DNA from: Kosakonia pseudosacchari
GTDB taxonomy: Bacteria; Pseudomonadota; Gammaproteobacteria; Enterobacterales; Enterobacteriaceae
Direction: 5' to 3'
Assembly (NCBI RefSeq): GCF_900184035.1
Contig: NZ_FXWP01000025.1
Location: 434,001 to 498,000, forward strand
Length of the DNA: 64,000 nt
The notes under the pieces are model-generated. The model was not told where the DNA came from, did no database searches, and saw nothing but the letters and a program-made list of their open reading frames with translations. This document shows, one piece after another, positions 27,466 to 39,377 of this stretch (position 1 is its first letter; each line of letters starts with the position of its first letter). The position numbers and the translations under genes were made by a program.

Positions 27466-29707
27466 TGACACGGCCAACAGCATCGGTGTCTGTTTGCGCG
27501 TGTACGGTAAAGTACAAGGGGTGGGCTTCCGCCCCTTTGTCTGGCAACTGGCGCAACAGCTCGGGCTGAAAGGCGATGTCTGTAACGATGCGCAGGGCGT
27601 GGAGGTGCGTCTGCTTGGCAACGAGCGCGAATTCCTCGCCCTGTTGCAGCAACAGTGCCCGCCGCTGGCGCGCATTGATATGGTGACCAGCGCGCCGTTT
27701 TGCTGGTCCGTTTTACCGCTTGATTTCGCCATTCGCCACAGCGCGGGTGGCGCAATGAATACCCAAATTGTTCCCGACGCGGCAACCTGTCCGGCCTGCC
27801 TCGCGGAGATGAACGACCCTTCTGAACGCCGTTACCGCTACCCGTTTATTAACTGCACCCACTGCGGGCCGCGCTTCACCATTATTCACGCCATGCCCTA
27901 TGACCGGCCTAACACCGCGATGGCGAGCTTTCCGTTGTGCCCGGTTTGCGAAGCCGAGTACCGCGATCCGCTGGACCGGCGTTTTCACGCTCAGCCCGTC
28001 GCCTGCCATGAATGCGGCCCCGCGCTTGAATGGCGCAGCGGCGAACAGCATGCGCACGGGGAAGCGGCGCTACAGGCGGCGATCGCGCTGCTAAAAAGCG
28101 GCGGCATTGTGGCGGTAAAAGGCATTGGCGGTTTTCATCTCGCCTGCGATGCAACAAACCAGGCGGCGGTGATGCACTTGCGCGCGCGAAAACATCGCCC
28201 GGCAAAACCGCTGGCGGTGATGTTACCCGTCGCGGAAGGCGTGACGGCTCAGGCGCAGCGCTTACTTGCGACGCCCGCCGCACCCATTGTGCTGGTGGAA
28301 AAAGAGCGCGTGAGCGGCCTGTGCGAGGCGATTGCGCCTGGCCTTGATGAAGTGGGCGTCATGCTGCCTGCCAATCCGCTGCAACACCTGCTGGCGCAGG
28401 CGTTACAGCGCCCGCTGGTGATGACGTCTGGCAATCTCAGCGGAAAACCGCCCGCAATCGGTAATGACGAGGCGTTAAGCGATCTGGCGGACATCGCCGA
28501 CGGTTTTTTGCTGCACAACCGCGATATTGTTCAGCGCATGGATGACTCCGTGGTGCGCGAGAGCGGGGAGATGCTGCGCCGCTCGCGTGGCTATGTGCCG
28601 GATGCGATATCGCTGCCGCCGGGGTTTAACGATCTTCCGTCGCTGCTGTGCCTGGGCGCGGATCTGAAAAACACCTTTTGTCTGCTGCGCGGTAACAGCG
28701 CGGTGCCGGGCCAGCATTTTGGCGATCTCACCGATGAAGGCGTCGAAGCGCAGTGGCGCAGTGCGCTGCGTTTGATGCTGGATATTTACGATTTTTCCCC
28801 GGAACAGGTGGTGGTTGATGCCCATCCGGGTTACCGCACGCATCAATGGGCCAGCAGTTATGGCCTGCCGGTGCAGACAGTGCTGCATCATCACGCTCAT
28901 GCCGCGGCCTGCCTCGGTGAACACGGCTGGCCGCTGGAAGGCGGTGATGTGATTGCAATAACGCTTGATGGCATCGGTATGGGCGAAGGCGGCGAGCTGT
29001 GGGGCGGCGAATGCCTGCGGGTCAATTACCGCGAGTGTGAACACTTAGGCGGGCTACCGGCGGTGGCGCTCCCCGGTGGTGATTTAGCCGCGCAGCAGCC
29101 GTGGCGCAACCTGCTGGCGCAGATGCTGGATTTTGTCCCTGACTGGCAGCGCTACCCGGAAACCGCTGATATCCAGCGGCAAAACTGGCCGATGCTGGCG
29201 CGTGCAATTGAACGCGGGGTTAATGCGCCGAAAGCCTCATCCTGCGGGCGCTTATTTGATGCTATTGCCTGTGCGCTGGGCTGTGCGCCGCTGCACCTGA
29301 GTTATGAAGGCGAAGCAGCTTGCCAACTGGAAGCGCTGGCGGCGAGCGTGGCGTCTGTTGAACATCCGGTTCAGATGCCGCTTCGCGGCACCATGCTGGA
29401 TTTGGCGGCGTTCTGGCAAAGCTGGCTCAACTGGCAGGCCATACCAGCCGAGCGCGCATGGGCCTTTCATGATGCGCTGGCGCAGGGGCTGGCAGCGCTG
29501 GCGCGACAGGAAGCGATATTATGCGGGATCCATGTGCTGGTGTTCAGCGGCGGCGTGATGCATAACCGCCTGCTGAAAAAACGCTTACAGCACTATCTTG
29601 CGGAGTTTACTTTGCTGTTTGCGCACCAGCTCCCGGCCGGTGATGGCGGCATTGCCTTCGGCCAGGGACTGGTGGCGGCAGCGCGGGCTATACCGCCAGC
29701 GCTTTAA
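27449..29707 (+). CDS. hypF: Hydrogenase maturation carbamoyltransferase HypF
   Basis: This 752-residue protein makes the cyanide ligands of [NiFe] hydrogenases from carbamoyl phosphate, together with HypE. The domains in order are an acylphosphatase-like N-terminus ([13 protein letters not shown]), two zinc-finger CxxC pairs ([16 protein letters not shown] and [16 protein letters not shown]), a YrdC-like domain ([12 protein letters not shown]) and a Kae1-like domain ([13 protein letters not shown]). The length matches E. coli (750). The start lies 17 bases inside fdhF, so coupling is likely. The 3' end overlaps the convergent norW gene by 20 bases. Confidence 0.96.
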   Translation: MQRCNDDTANSIGVCLRVYGKVQGVGFRPFVWQLAQQLGLKGDVCNDAQGVEVRLLGNEREFLALLQQQCPPLARIDMVTSAPFCWSVLPLDFAIRHSAGGAMNTQIVPDAATCPACLAEMNDPSERRYRYPFINCTHCGPRFTIIHAMPYDRPNTAMASFPLCPVCEAEYRDPLDRRFHAQPVACHECGPALEWRSGEQHAHGEAALQAAIALLKSGGIVAVKGIGGFHLACDATNQAAVMHLRARKHRPAKPLAVMLPVAEGVTAQAQRLLATPAAPIVLVEKERVSGLCEAIAPGLDEVGVMLPANPLQHLLAQALQRPLVMTSGNLSGKPPAIGNDEALSDLADIADGFLLHNRDIVQRMDDSVVRESGEMLRRSRGYVPDAISLPPGFNDLPSLLCLGADLKNTFCLLRGNSAVPGQHFGDLTDEGVEAQWRSALRLMLDIYDFSPEQVVVDAHPGYRTHQWASSYGLPVQTVLHHHAHAAACLGEHGWPLEGGDVIAITLDGIGMGEGGELWGGECLRVNYRECEHLGGLPAVALPGGDLAAQQPWRNLLAQMLDFVPDWQRYPETADIQRQNWPMLARAIERGVNAPKASSCGRLFDAIACALGCAPLHLSYEGEAACQLEALAASVASVEHPVQMPLRGTMLDLAAFWQSWLNWQAIPAERAWAFHDALAQGLAALARQEAILCGIHVLVFSGGVMHNRLLKKRLQHYLAEFTLLFAHQLPAGDGGIAFGQGLVAAARAIPPAL

Positions 29708-30821
29708 GCAGGGCAAACGCCTCTTTCATTCTGTCTTCGCTGACCACGAATGCCCGCAGTTTATCTTCTGTGTCGAGGCCTTTTGCCACCATGCCATCGG
29801 CCCCGGTGGCAATGTGCCAGCGCAGATCGGTGCGGTGCGTTTCTCCGGCCAGATGCAGCGGCATCAGCGGCGTTTTCACTTTCACCAGCATCGCGGGCAG
29901 CACCAGTTGCGTGCTGTTGCCGGTGAGGTTTTTCGCCAGCGTCATCGCGCTCAACTGGATCGGTTGCAGGAACGGCAGCACCTTGCCGTAAATCTGGGCA
30001 CAGTCACCGAGTGCGAAGATGTGCGGGTTACTGGTTTGCAGCGTACCGTCCACCACAATCCCACGCCCAACCTCCAGCCCGGCGTTCTGCGCCAGCGACA
30101 CCTGCGGTGTCAGCCCGGTGGCGGCGACAACCACATCCGCATCGATATAGCGGTCATCATCCAGCTGCGCACGCACCCCCTGTTCATGCTCGTCGAGTTG
30201 CACTAAACGCGATTGCAACAGCAGACGCACGCCCAGCGCCGTCAGGCAGTGTTGCAGGCGGCCACTCACTTCCGGCGGCATTAACGAAGGCAGAATACTG
30301 GCGGCGTTATCAAGGACGGTCACGGTTTTGCCCGCGCGGCGAAAATCCATCGCCAGCTCGCAGCCTATCAGCCCGGCACCCACAATCAGCACGCGGCTGG
30401 CATCACGCAGGGTGGTTTCACTGGCGTGATACTCCTGCAAGCTATTGAGCGTGAGCATTTTTTCACGCCCCGGCAGCGGCGGAACGAACGCTTTTGCCCC
30501 GGTCGCCAGCACCAGTTTGTCGTATTGCCACTGTTTGTCGGCGTTTTTCACCACCCGTGCTTGTGTGTCGATGGCGCTGACGAAGGTGTACGGGAACAGC
30601 CGCAGATGATATTGCTCGGCAAACTCGCCCGCCGACTGGCGAATCAGATCCTCAGCGCGCTGCGCCTGGCTAATCACGTGGCTGAGATCTGGCTTGTTGT
30701 ACTCTTCCATGCCATCGGCGGCAATCAGCGTCAACGGTACGGCGCTGTCCAGTTTGCGGATGTTTTTCACCAATGTTCGGGCGGCGAAGCCCGAACCGAT
30801 AATGACGATACCTGCGCTCAT
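29688..30821 (-). CDS. norW: NADH:flavorubredoxin reductase NorW
   Basis: This 377-residue FAD/NAD-dependent pyridine nucleotide-disulfide oxidoreductase has the E. coli NorW length. It shows an N-terminal FAD motif ([18 protein letters not shown]), an NAD motif ([18 protein letters not shown]) and the second FAD motif ([11 protein letters not shown]). It reduces the rubredoxin domain of NorV with NADH. The start overlaps the norV stop by four bases, and the 3' end overlaps hypF by 20 bases on the other strand. Confidence 0.96.
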   Translation of the reverse strand: MSAGIVIIGSGFAARTLVKNIRKLDSAVPLTLIAADGMEEYNKPDLSHVISQAQRAEDLIRQSAGEFAEQYHLRLFPYTFVSAIDTQARVVKNADKQWQYDKLVLATGAKAFVPPLPGREKMLTLNSLQEYHASETTLRDASRVLIVGAGLIGCELAMDFRRAGKTVTVLDNAASILPSLMPPEVSGRLQHCLTALGVRLLLQSRLVQLDEHEQGVRAQLDDDRYIDADVVVAATGLTPQVSLAQNAGLEVGRGIVVDGTLQTSNPHIFALGDCAQIYGKVLPFLQPIQLSAMTLAKNLTGNSTQLVLPAMLVKVKTPLMPLHLAGETHRTDLRWHIATGADGMVAKGLDTEDKLRAFVVSEDRMKEAFALLKALAV

Positions 30822-32269
30822 TTTGCCTCCGTTGCCAGTTCGTCAAACACCTCTTTGCCAAGGGAACATTCCGGGCAGAGAAAATTGTCCGGCACTTCGC
30901 GCCACGGCGTACCAGGCGCGACATCCTGCATCGGCTCGCCTTTTGCCGGGTCATAAATCCACTGGCAGACGCTGCACTGCATGGATGGGCCGAGATCCGC
31001 CGCTGCTGCGGCTGCGCAGGCACAGGTTTCTTGTGTGCTGGCGGCTGATGTTTTCACCGGCTCCGGCAGCGGCGACAGCGCCCACTGCCGGGCAATGTCG
31101 CGTCCGTGCTGGCGGCAGATTTCCAGCGCGTCGATATCCGGTCGCCATTTCGCTTTCAGACTGACCGACATCTCAAAACCGGCGTCCTGTAAACGCGTTG
31201 ACAGGCGGTCAACCGCGCCGCCGCTCCAGCCGTGGGAACCAAAGGCGCTGGCGCGTTTATTACGAAAACGCAGGCCGGTTATCTCTTCGACCAGCCCGGC
31301 GATTTTCGGCATCATCACGTTGTTCATGGTCGAGGTGCCAACCAGCACCCCTTTGGAGCGGAACACATTGGTCAGAATGTCGTTCTTATCGCTGCGGGCG
31401 ACGTTGAAGATTTTTACCGCTACGCGTGGATCGACTTCGTTAATACCCTGCGCAATGGCATCGGCCATCATGCGGGTGTTGTTGGACATGGTGTCGTAGA
31501 AAATCGTGATGCGATCTTCCTGGTAATCCGCCGCCCATTTCAGATACAGCTCAACGATTTGCGTCGGGTTATCGCGCCACACCACACCGTGTGAGGTGGC
31601 AATCATATCGACCGGCAGGTTGAAGCCGAGGATCTCAGTGATTTTCGGCGTTACCAGGCGGCTGAACGGTGTGAGGATGTTGGCGTAGTAACGCTGGCAT
31701 TGCTCGAACAGTTCCGTTTGATCCACTTCATCATTGAACAGGTGTTCGTCGCAGTAGTGCTGACCAAAAGCGTCGTTGCTGAACAGCACCGCATCGCCGG
31801 TCAGGTAGGTCATCATGCTGTCCGGCCAGTGCAGCATTGGCGTTTCGACAAAAATAAGCTGTTTGCCGTTGCCGATATCCAGCGTGTCACCGGTTTTCAC
31901 CACGTTGAAGTTCCATTCAGGATGGTGATGATGGCCGTTAATCGAGTCGATGGCGTTACTGGTGCAGTAAATCGGCGTGTCCGGGATATGCGACATCAGT
32001 TCGGTCAGCGCACCGGCGTGATCCTCTTCCGCATGGTTGATAACGATGTAATCGATCATTTGCAGATCGATTTCGCTGCGCAGGTTCTGCACGAACTCAC
32101 GGCTAAATTTATGATCGACGGTATCGATCAGCACGTTTTTGCCTTCGCGGATCAGATAGCTGTTGTAGCTGCTGCCGCGCAGGGTTTTATATTCGGTACC
32201 GTGGAAGTCGCGCACTTCCCAGTCACGTTGTCCGACCCAGTGAATGTTGTTTTTTACATGAATAGCCAT
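30818..32269 (-). CDS. norV: Anaerobic nitric oxide reductase flavorubredoxin NorV
   Basis: This 483-residue protein has three modules. The N-terminal metallo-beta-lactamase-like di-iron domain includes NHAEEDHAG. The flavodoxin domain follows ([19 protein letters not shown]). The C-terminal rubredoxin domain has two CxxC pairs ([10 protein letters not shown] and FLCPECS). It reduces NO to N2O in the cytoplasm under anaerobic conditions. I chose ATG 32269 (MAIHVKNN) to match E. coli; the frame extends nine codons upstream. An Ala/Cys-rich linker before the rubredoxin makes it a little longer than E. coli NorV (479). Confidence 0.96.
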   Translation of the reverse strand: MAIHVKNNIHWVGQRDWEVRDFHGTEYKTLRGSSYNSYLIREGKNVLIDTVDHKFSREFVQNLRSEIDLQMIDYIVINHAEEDHAGALTELMSHIPDTPIYCTSNAIDSINGHHHHPEWNFNVVKTGDTLDIGNGKQLIFVETPMLHWPDSMMTYLTGDAVLFSNDAFGQHYCDEHLFNDEVDQTELFEQCQRYYANILTPFSRLVTPKITEILGFNLPVDMIATSHGVVWRDNPTQIVELYLKWAADYQEDRITIFYDTMSNNTRMMADAIAQGINEVDPRVAVKIFNVARSDKNDILTNVFRSKGVLVGTSTMNNVMMPKIAGLVEEITGLRFRNKRASAFGSHGWSGGAVDRLSTRLQDAGFEMSVSLKAKWRPDIDALEICRQHGRDIARQWALSPLPEPVKTSAASTQETCACAAAAAADLGPSMQCSVCQWIYDPAKGEPMQDVAPGTPWREVPDNFLCPECSLGKEVFDELATEAK

Positions 32270-32314
32270 ATCAGTTGTCCTGTGCAGTTTTCTCAATTTG
32301 ATGTATGGCTAATA

Positions 32315-32329
32315 TCAAGTTGCGTGCCA
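32315..32329 (-). promoter_or_regulatory. Sigma-54 promoter of norVW
   Basis: Read on the minus strand, TGGCACG (32329-32323) is followed after four bases by TTGA (32318-32315), an RpoN -24/-12 pair with correct spacing. This fits the known RpoN dependence of norVW. Confidence 0.8.
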
Positions 32330-32384
32330 GTTTTTTATTGTGTTGATTTATATGTATTTTTAGTGTTCTTTGAAAAAATAAATT

Positions 32385-32440
32385 GTCATTATGACTATGC
32401 TAAATACAGTCAATATGACACCATGCATTGTCAAAAAGAC
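32385..32440. promoter_or_regulatory. Three NorR enhancer sites
   Basis: Three sites of the GT-N7-AC type lie in the norR-norV gap: GTCATTATGAC (32385-32395), GTCAATATGAC (32409-32419) and GTCAAAAAGAC (32430-32440). The first two are near-perfect palindromes. E. coli also has three NorR sites here, all needed for activation. Confidence 0.88.
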
Positions 32441-32452
32441 AGTGAGGCAGGT

Positions 32453-33967
32453 ATGAGTTTTTCGCTGAATGTACTGGCGGGGATCGCCATCGAATTACAA
32501 AGCGGTATCGGTCACGCGGATCGTTTCCAGCGGCTGATCACCACGCTGCGCCAGGTGCTGGAGTGCGACGCGTCTGCGTTGCTGCGCTACGACGCGCGGC
32601 AGTTTATCCCGCTGGCAATCGACGGGCTGGCGCAGGATGTTTTAGGCCGACGTTTTACGCTGGAAGGCCACCCACGGCTGGAGGCAATCGCCCGTGCCGG
32701 TGATGTAGTGCGTTTTCCCGCCGACAGCGATTTGCCCGATCCTTACGATGGGCTGATCCCCGGTCAGGAGAGCCTGAAAGTGCACGCCTGCGTAGGGCTA
32801 CCGCTGTTCGCCGGGCAAAATCTGATTGGCGCGTTGACGCTCGATGGTATGTCGCCGGATCAGTTCGATACCTTTAGCGATGAAGAGCTGCGGTTGATTG
32901 CCGCGCTGGCGGCAGGGGCGCTGAACAACGCGCTGCTGATAGAGCAACTGGAGAGCCAGAATATGCTGCCCGGCGCGCCAGCGGCGTTCGAACAGGTAAC
33001 GCGCAGCGAAATGATTGGCTTGTCGGCGGGCATGGCGCAGCTAAAAAAAGAGATCGATATCGTTGCCGCATCCGATCTGAACGTGTTGATAAGCGGTGAA
33101 ACCGGCACCGGTAAAGAGCTGGTGGCGAAAGCGATTCATGAAGGCTCTCCGCGTGCGATTCATCCGCTGGTCTATCTCAACTGTGCCGCGCTGCCGGAAA
33201 GCGTGGCGGAGAGCGAACTCTTCGGTCACGTTAAAGGCGCATTTACCGGCGCTATCAGCAACCGTAGCGGTAAATTCGAGATGGCGGACAACGGCACACT
33301 GTTTCTTGATGAGATTGGCGAATTGTCGCTGTCGTTGCAGGCAAAATTACTGCGTGTACTGCAATACGGCGACATTCAGCGCGTCGGTGACGACCGCAGT
33401 TTGCGTGTCAATGTTCGTGTGCTGGCGGCGACCAACCGCGACCTGCGCGAAGAGGTGCTGGCCGGGCGTTTTCGCGCCGACCTCTACCATCGTTTGAGCG
33501 TGTTTCCGCTTTCTGTGCCGCCGCTGCGCGAGCGCGGGGAAGATGTTGTTCTGCTGGCGGGCTATTTCTGCGAACAGTGCCGTTTGCGGCTGGGGCTGGG
33601 GAGAGTGGCGTTAAGCCCCGGCGCGCGTGCGCATTTACTGCGCTACGGCTGGCCGGGCAATGTGCGCGAGCTGGAACACGCCATCCACCGGGCGGTGGTG
33701 CTGGCGCGCGGTACGCGTAACCGTGATGACGTGGTGCTGGAAGCGCGCCATTTTGCCCTCAGCGATGAACCGGCACAGCCATCCGGCCCGATAACGTCGC
33801 TGCCCGTGGGGCAAAATTTGCGCGATGCGACGGAGGATTTTCAGCGGGCGTATATTACCCGCACGCTGGAAGAGCAGGGTGGTAACTGGGCAGCCTGCGC
33901 ACGGAGTATGGAGATGGATGTCGCCAACCTGCACCGGCTGGCGAAACGCCTGGGACTGAAGCGTTAA
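32453..33967 (+). CDS. norR: NO-responsive sigma-54 activator NorR
   Basis: The 504-residue protein has the same length as E. coli NorR. An N-terminal GAF domain binds NO through a mononuclear iron. The AAA+ domain carries Walker A GETGTGKE and the sigma-54 contact loop GAFTGA. The C-terminal helix-turn-helix ends in [16 protein letters not shown] chose ATG 32453 (MSFSLNVL); the frame stays open far upstream only because it runs antisense to norV. NorR activates norVW divergently. Its last codons are duplicated in the tandem repeat that follows. Confidence 0.96.
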   Translation: MSFSLNVLAGIAIELQSGIGHADRFQRLITTLRQVLECDASALLRYDARQFIPLAIDGLAQDVLGRRFTLEGHPRLEAIARAGDVVRFPADSDLPDPYDGLIPGQESLKVHACVGLPLFAGQNLIGALTLDGMSPDQFDTFSDEELRLIAALAAGALNNALLIEQLESQNMLPGAPAAFEQVTRSEMIGLSAGMAQLKKEIDIVAASDLNVLISGETGTGKELVAKAIHEGSPRAIHPLVYLNCAALPESVAESELFGHVKGAFTGAISNRSGKFEMADNGTLFLDEIGELSLSLQAKLLRVLQYGDIQRVGDDRSLRVNVRVLAATNRDLREEVLAGRFRADLYHRLSVFPLSVPPLRERGEDVVLLAGYFCEQCRLRLGLGRVALSPGARAHLLRYGWPGNVRELEHAIHRAVVLARGTRNRDDVVLEARHFALSDEPAQPSGPITSLPVGQNLRDATEDFQRAYITRTLEEQGGNWAACARSMEMDVANLHRLAKRLGLKR

Positions 33968-34225
33968 AGGATTGCCGCCTGCCAGAGATCGGCAGTGTAA
34001 CGTTGCCAGCCTGTACCGGCTGGCGAAATGTCGGGGCTGAAGTGTTAAAGGATTACCGTCTGCCAGAGCTCGACAGAGTGACGTCGCCAGCCTGCACCGG
34101 CTGGCGAAATGTCCGGGCTGAAGCATTAAAAGATTACCGTCTGCCAGAATTCGACAGAGTGACGTCGCCAGCCTGCACCGGCTGGCGAAACGTCCAGGGG
34201 GGAAGTGTTAAAGAATGCCGGCCTG
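33921..34225. repeat. 81-bp tandem repeat from the norR/gutQ junction
   Basis: The last codons of norR and the sequence after its stop recur at 34003, 34084 and 34165 with an 81-bp period; the first period is 82. Each unit carries a copy of the norR end (CTGCACCGGCTGGCGAAA) and, on the other strand, a decayed copy of the gutQ end (reading like LWQTVIL-stop beside the real FYQAGIL-stop). The stop codons of the two genes overlap within GTTAAAG in every unit. Copies two and three contain a perfect hairpin, CGCCAGCC-TGCACC-GGCTGGCG, which may terminate transcription from both sides. Confidence 0.85.
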
Positions 34226-35173
34226 GTAGAAGTCCTGCAGGTTGATAGCGCCGACCAGTAAACCGGCGTCATCCACCACCGGGGCGGCGGCAATTTTGCG
34301 CTGCATTAAGCGCTCTTTGGCGTCCACGGCGCGGCTACCTGCCTCCAGCGTGATGCCGCCTGGCGTCATCGCCTTATCCACCTGTGCGGTTAGCGCCCCG
34401 CCTGACACCAGCCAGCGGCGCAGGTCGCCATCGGTAAATACCCCTTGTACATGACGCTGGTTGTCGCAGACCGCCACCAGGCCCAACCCGGTGCGGCTCA
34501 GTTCCAGCATCGCGTCCATCACACTGGTGGTCAGTTGCACCTGCGGGATCTGCTCCTCTTTGCGCATCAGATGGTGCACTTTATTGAGCAACCTTGCGCC
34601 AAGTGCGCCTGCCGGGTGAGAACGAGCGAAATCCTCTTCATCAAACCCGCGCGCCTGCATCACCGCCATCGCCAGCGCGTCGCCCATCATCAGCGTATTG
34701 ACGGTGCTGGAGGTGGGGGCCAGGTGCATCGGGCAGGCTTCGCGTTCAACCGAGATATCCAGCACCGCTCGCGCGGCGAGCGCCAGCGGGGAGCGCGGTT
34801 TCCCGGTCATCGCCAGCAGGGCAACGGCTTTCTCTTCAAGACGCGGCAGGATCAGATCCAGCTCTTTTGCCGAACCGGAGTAGGAGATAAACAGCATCAC
34901 GTCGCGGCTTTCGATCATGCCGAGATCGCCATGCAGCGCTTCCGCCGGGTGGACGAAAAACGCCGGTGTACCGGTGCTGGCAAGCGTCGCGGCAATCTTT
35001 TTGCCAATATGACCGGATTTGCCGATCCCGGAAACGATCACTTTCCCCTCGCAGTGCAGCACGGTTTCGGCGGCGCGCACAAACGCGTCACCGAGGCGAT
35101 CCGGCAGACGGCTGGCTTCCTGAAGCTCCAGCAGCAGGGTTTGCCGTCCGGCGTTAATTAATGACTCACTCAT
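34208..35173 (-). CDS. gutQ: Arabinose-5-phosphate isomerase GutQ
   Basis: GutQ interconverts D-ribulose 5-phosphate and D-arabinose 5-phosphate. The 321-residue protein matches the E. coli length. It has an N-terminal SIS domain ([22 protein letters not shown], broken here at the loop; [12 protein letters not shown]) and two C-terminal CBS domains. I chose ATG 35173 (MSESLINAG) to match E. coli; it overlaps the srlR stop by 8 bases. It is the last gene of the srl operon, and its 3' end abuts the tandem repeat. Confidence 0.95.
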   Translation of the reverse strand: MSESLINAGRQTLLLELQEASRLPDRLGDAFVRAAETVLHCEGKVIVSGIGKSGHIGKKIAATLASTGTPAFFVHPAEALHGDLGMIESRDVMLFISYSGSAKELDLILPRLEEKAVALLAMTGKPRSPLALAARAVLDISVEREACPMHLAPTSSTVNTLMMGDALAMAVMQARGFDEEDFARSHPAGALGARLLNKVHHLMRKEEQIPQVQLTTSVMDAMLELSRTGLGLVAVCDNQRHVQGVFTDGDLRRWLVSGGALTAQVDKAMTPGGITLEAGSRAVDAKERLMQRKIAAAPVVDDAGLLVGAINLQDFYQAGIL

Positions 35174-35939
35174 GTTTTTCTCCGGCAATGATCACTTCGA
35201 CCCCTTTGGCTTCCAGCGCGGCGCGCACGTCGGCGGCGATCCCCGAGTCGGTGATCAGTTTATCTACGCTTTCCAGGCTACAGACCACGTTCGGGCTTTT
35301 ACGGCCAAATTTGGAGGAGTCTGCCATCAGGATCACTTCCCGCGCGGCGTTGCACATCGCTTTGCTGACGGTGAATACCTCGTTAAAGGTGGTGACGCCC
35401 GCGTTGAGATCGATACCGTCGGTGCCCATAAACAGCTTGTCGAAGCTGAAATGCTCAAAGGCGTTTTCCGCCAGTTGGCCGTGAAACGAGGCCGATTTCT
35501 TACGGAAAGTGCCGCCCGGCATCAGGATCGTTTGCTCGTTATCCAGCTCAGAAAGGGCATTAACGATATGCAAACTGTTGGTCATCACCGTGATGTTATT
35601 GAAGTGGCTAAGCAGCGGCACCATTTGCAGTACCGTACTGCCCGCATCAAGGATGATCGAATCGCCGTCGTGGATGTAGGTCACTGCCGTTTCGGCAATC
35701 AGCCCTTTTTGCACGGTGTTGATAAGCGTCTTGTGATCAATCGGGGGATCGGCTTCATCTTTGTTGAGCACCACGCCGCCATAAGTGCGGATCACCGCGC
35801 CGGAATGTTCCAGCGCGACGAGATCTTTGCGTATGGTCGTCCCTGTGGTGTCGAAGTAAGCTGACAGCTCTTCAACAGAACACTTTCCCTGCTTTTGCAG
35901 ATGCTCAAGAATAGCCGCCTGACGCTGACGTGGTTTCAT
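35166..35939 (-). CDS. srlR: DeoR-family sorbitol operon repressor SrlR
   Basis: This 257-residue protein has an N-terminal DeoR winged helix-turn-helix ([20 protein letters not shown] and [14 protein letters not shown]) and a sugar-phosphate-binding C-terminal domain ([26 protein letters not shown]). The length equals E. coli SrlR (GutR). It represses the srl operon, of which it is a member. It overlaps gutQ and is separated from gutM by 70 bases containing a palindrome. Confidence 0.95.
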   Translation of the reverse strand: MKPRQRQAAILEHLQKQGKCSVEELSAYFDTTGTTIRKDLVALEHSGAVIRTYGGVVLNKDEADPPIDHKTLINTVQKGLIAETAVTYIHDGDSIILDAGSTVLQMVPLLSHFNNITVMTNSLHIVNALSELDNEQTILMPGGTFRKKSASFHGQLAENAFEHFSFDKLFMGTDGIDLNAGVTTFNEVFTVSKAMCNAAREVILMADSSKFGRKSPNVVCSLESVDKLITDSGIAADVRAALEAKGVEVIIAGEKHE

Positions 35940-35962
35940 AGGCGCTGATATCCTGCGTTACG

Positions 35963-35984
35963 TTGCGAAATGATAATTTCGCAA
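35963..35984. promoter_or_regulatory. Palindrome between gutM and srlR
   Basis: A perfect 9-bp inverted repeat, TTGCGAAAT-GATA-ATTTCGCAA, lies between gutM and srlR. A related half, TTGCGAAAATGAT, occurs upstream of srlA at 39228-39240. It may be an SrlR operator or an intra-operon attenuator. Confidence 0.45.
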
Positions 35985-36009
35985 GCTATTAGCGTTCACA
36001 ACGAAATTA

Positions 36010-36366
36010 TCAATGTTTCATTTTAAGCGCTAATGATAGAGCATTCTGACAGCCAGGATCATGGGGAAAGATCACATCAGGCTCTAATTCCTCTCTTTTT
36101 ATCCCCATTACGTGGTCGATTTTTGTTGGTCGGGCAAAAACGGTGAGACCGCGCATTAGCAGGGTGTCGGTCACGCGGTCTTGTTGATCAAACGCGACGG
36201 CCAGCACCACGCGCGGTTTGAAACGCCCGCCGGAGCGCCCAACACCGACGCGCCCGCGCTGGCACAGCGTATCAAACGCTTTGTTAAACTGGCGGATTTG
36301 CCAGCCGCCAAGCGCCATCTGGCAAAGCCAGGCGATGGCGGCAACGGTAATCAGGGCTGAAACCAT
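36010..36366 (-). CDS. gutM: Glucitol operon activator protein GutM
   Basis: This 118-residue protein matches E. coli GutM (119), an auxiliary activator of the srl operon. It has a hydrophobic N-terminus (VSALITVAAIAWLCQMALGG) that could anchor it in the membrane, and a basic remainder with GRVGVGRSGGRFKPRVVLAV. No DNA-binding motif is obvious. It lies between srlD and srlR in the conserved order. Confidence 0.92.
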   Translation of the reverse strand: MVSALITVAAIAWLCQMALGGWQIRQFNKAFDTLCQRGRVGVGRSGGRFKPRVVLAVAFDQQDRVTDTLLMRGLTVFARPTKIDHVMGIKREELEPDVIFPHDPGCQNALSLALKMKH

Positions 36367-36412
36367 AGCACTCTCCTTTTAAATCGGGCCCCCGCGCGGA
36401 GGGCCATGCGGA

Positions 36413-37192
36413 TCAGAACATCACCTGGCCGCCGGTAACATTAATCGACTGACCGGTGCAGTAAGAGGCTTTGGGGCTGGCGTAAAACATCAGCACGTTC
36501 AGCACATCCTGGTAGTCGCAGCCGCGCTTGAGCGGTACTTTGTCGATGTAATATTGCTCAACTTCATCCGCCGCAATGCCCAGTTTGCTGGCATATTGCG
36601 GAATAAGTGACTGGAACATCGGCGATTTCAGCAGGTTACCCAACATCAACGAATGCACGGTAATGCCGTACTCCGCCAGATCCAGCGCCAGTGATTGCGT
36701 TAAGCCCACGCCGCCGAACTTCGCCGCGCTGTAGCCGGAATTGTGTTTGCTGCCCACTTTGCCGGATTTGGAGTTGATTTGGATGATGCGCCCCTGAATG
36801 CCGTCGCGAATCATCAACTTCGCGAACTCGCGTGCGCAGAGGAAATAGCCCACCAGGTTCACCTGCAAGGAACGATCGAAATCGCCGAGTGCGAAGTCGC
36901 TGATAAATGCCGCTTTGGCGATACCAGCGCTGTAGACCAGCAAATCCGCGCGGCCAAAAATCTCATCCACGCCGCGCGCCAGCGCCAGCACGCTGTGCTC
37001 GCTGGTGGCGTCCGCACCAAAGCCGTAGGCCATCCCTTCGCCAAACTCGCTGTTAATCTCCTGGGCGACATTTGCCGCTTTATCACTTTGAATATCCACT
37101 ACCGCCACGCGGTAACCTTCTGCGGCAAGCCCACGGCTAAGGAACGCCCCAAGGGTTTGTCCTCCGCCAATGACAACGGCAACCTGTTTCAT
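36413..37192 (-). CDS. srlD: Sorbitol-6-phosphate 2-dehydrogenase SrlD
   Basis: SrlD oxidises sorbitol 6-phosphate to fructose 6-phosphate with NAD in the cytoplasm. The 259-residue SDR protein shows the N-terminal VVIGGGQTLGAFL nucleotide site, LVYSAGIAKAAF and the catalytic INSKSGKVGSKHNSGYSAAKF (Ser, Tyr, Lys; broken family stretch). The length equals the E. coli enzyme. It lies 17 bases after srlB in the operon. Confidence 0.96.
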   Translation of the reverse strand: MKQVAVVIGGGQTLGAFLSRGLAAEGYRVAVVDIQSDKAANVAQEINSEFGEGMAYGFGADATSEHSVLALARGVDEIFGRADLLVYSAGIAKAAFISDFALGDFDRSLQVNLVGYFLCAREFAKLMIRDGIQGRIIQINSKSGKVGSKHNSGYSAAKFGGVGLTQSLALDLAEYGITVHSLMLGNLLKSPMFQSLIPQYASKLGIAADEVEQYYIDKVPLKRGCDYQDVLNVLMFYASPKASYCTGQSINVTGGQVMF

Positions 37193-37209
37193 ACTCTTCT
37201 CCTTACGAC

Positions 37210-37572
37210 TTAAGCGACAAATTTCAAAATGCAGCCGGGGGCGATACCGTCCGGCACCGGGCCTGCGACGTGTACCGTTCCGGGGTATTCCGCCTGCGTT
37301 TGCCCATCGAAACGCAGGGTGATATGCCCCAATTCACGCAGATTCTGCTCGGCGACATCGCCGACGGCGGTGACCGGGTAGCGACGATCGCCAAGTTCAA
37401 ACTGCGCGCCAGGTAACAGCGCGCCCGAAAGCGCACCGTGGTTATGGATAAAACAGAACTCGGCGACATCCGAAGGCGCGCCTTCGCGGAAGGTAATCAG
37501 CATGTTGTCGCCCAGCGCGTCCGGGGCGCTCTCACCGATGTGGGTAATGGTGGTTTGATAAATCACACTCAT
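37210..37572 (-). CDS. srlB: PTS glucitol/sorbitol-specific EIIA, SrlB
   Basis: This 120-residue soluble EIIA of the glucitol family accepts phosphate from HPr; the likely phosphorylated His lies in FCFIHNHGAL. I chose ATG 37572 (MSVIYQTT) to match E. coli SrlB (123). Its start lies within 11 bases of the srlE stop. It passes phosphate to the EIIB domain on SrlE. Confidence 0.94.
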   Translation of the reverse strand: MSVIYQTTITHIGESAPDALGDNMLITFREGAPSDVAEFCFIHNHGALSGALLPGAQFELGDRRYPVTAVGDVAEQNLRELGHITLRFDGQTQAEYPGTVHVAGPVPDGIAPGCILKFVA

Positions 37573-37582
37573 AAAACACCCC

Positions 37583-39377
<1,795 letters not shown>

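Noticed and set aside
31700-32452. Long in-frame extension upstream of norR
   Set aside because: It runs antisense to norV and across the norVW promoter; NorR similarity begins only at 32453.
34003-34245. 80-aa frame with 27-residue repeats
   Set aside because: It exists only because the norR/gutQ junction repeat is a multiple of three; it has no plausible start site and overlaps gutQ.
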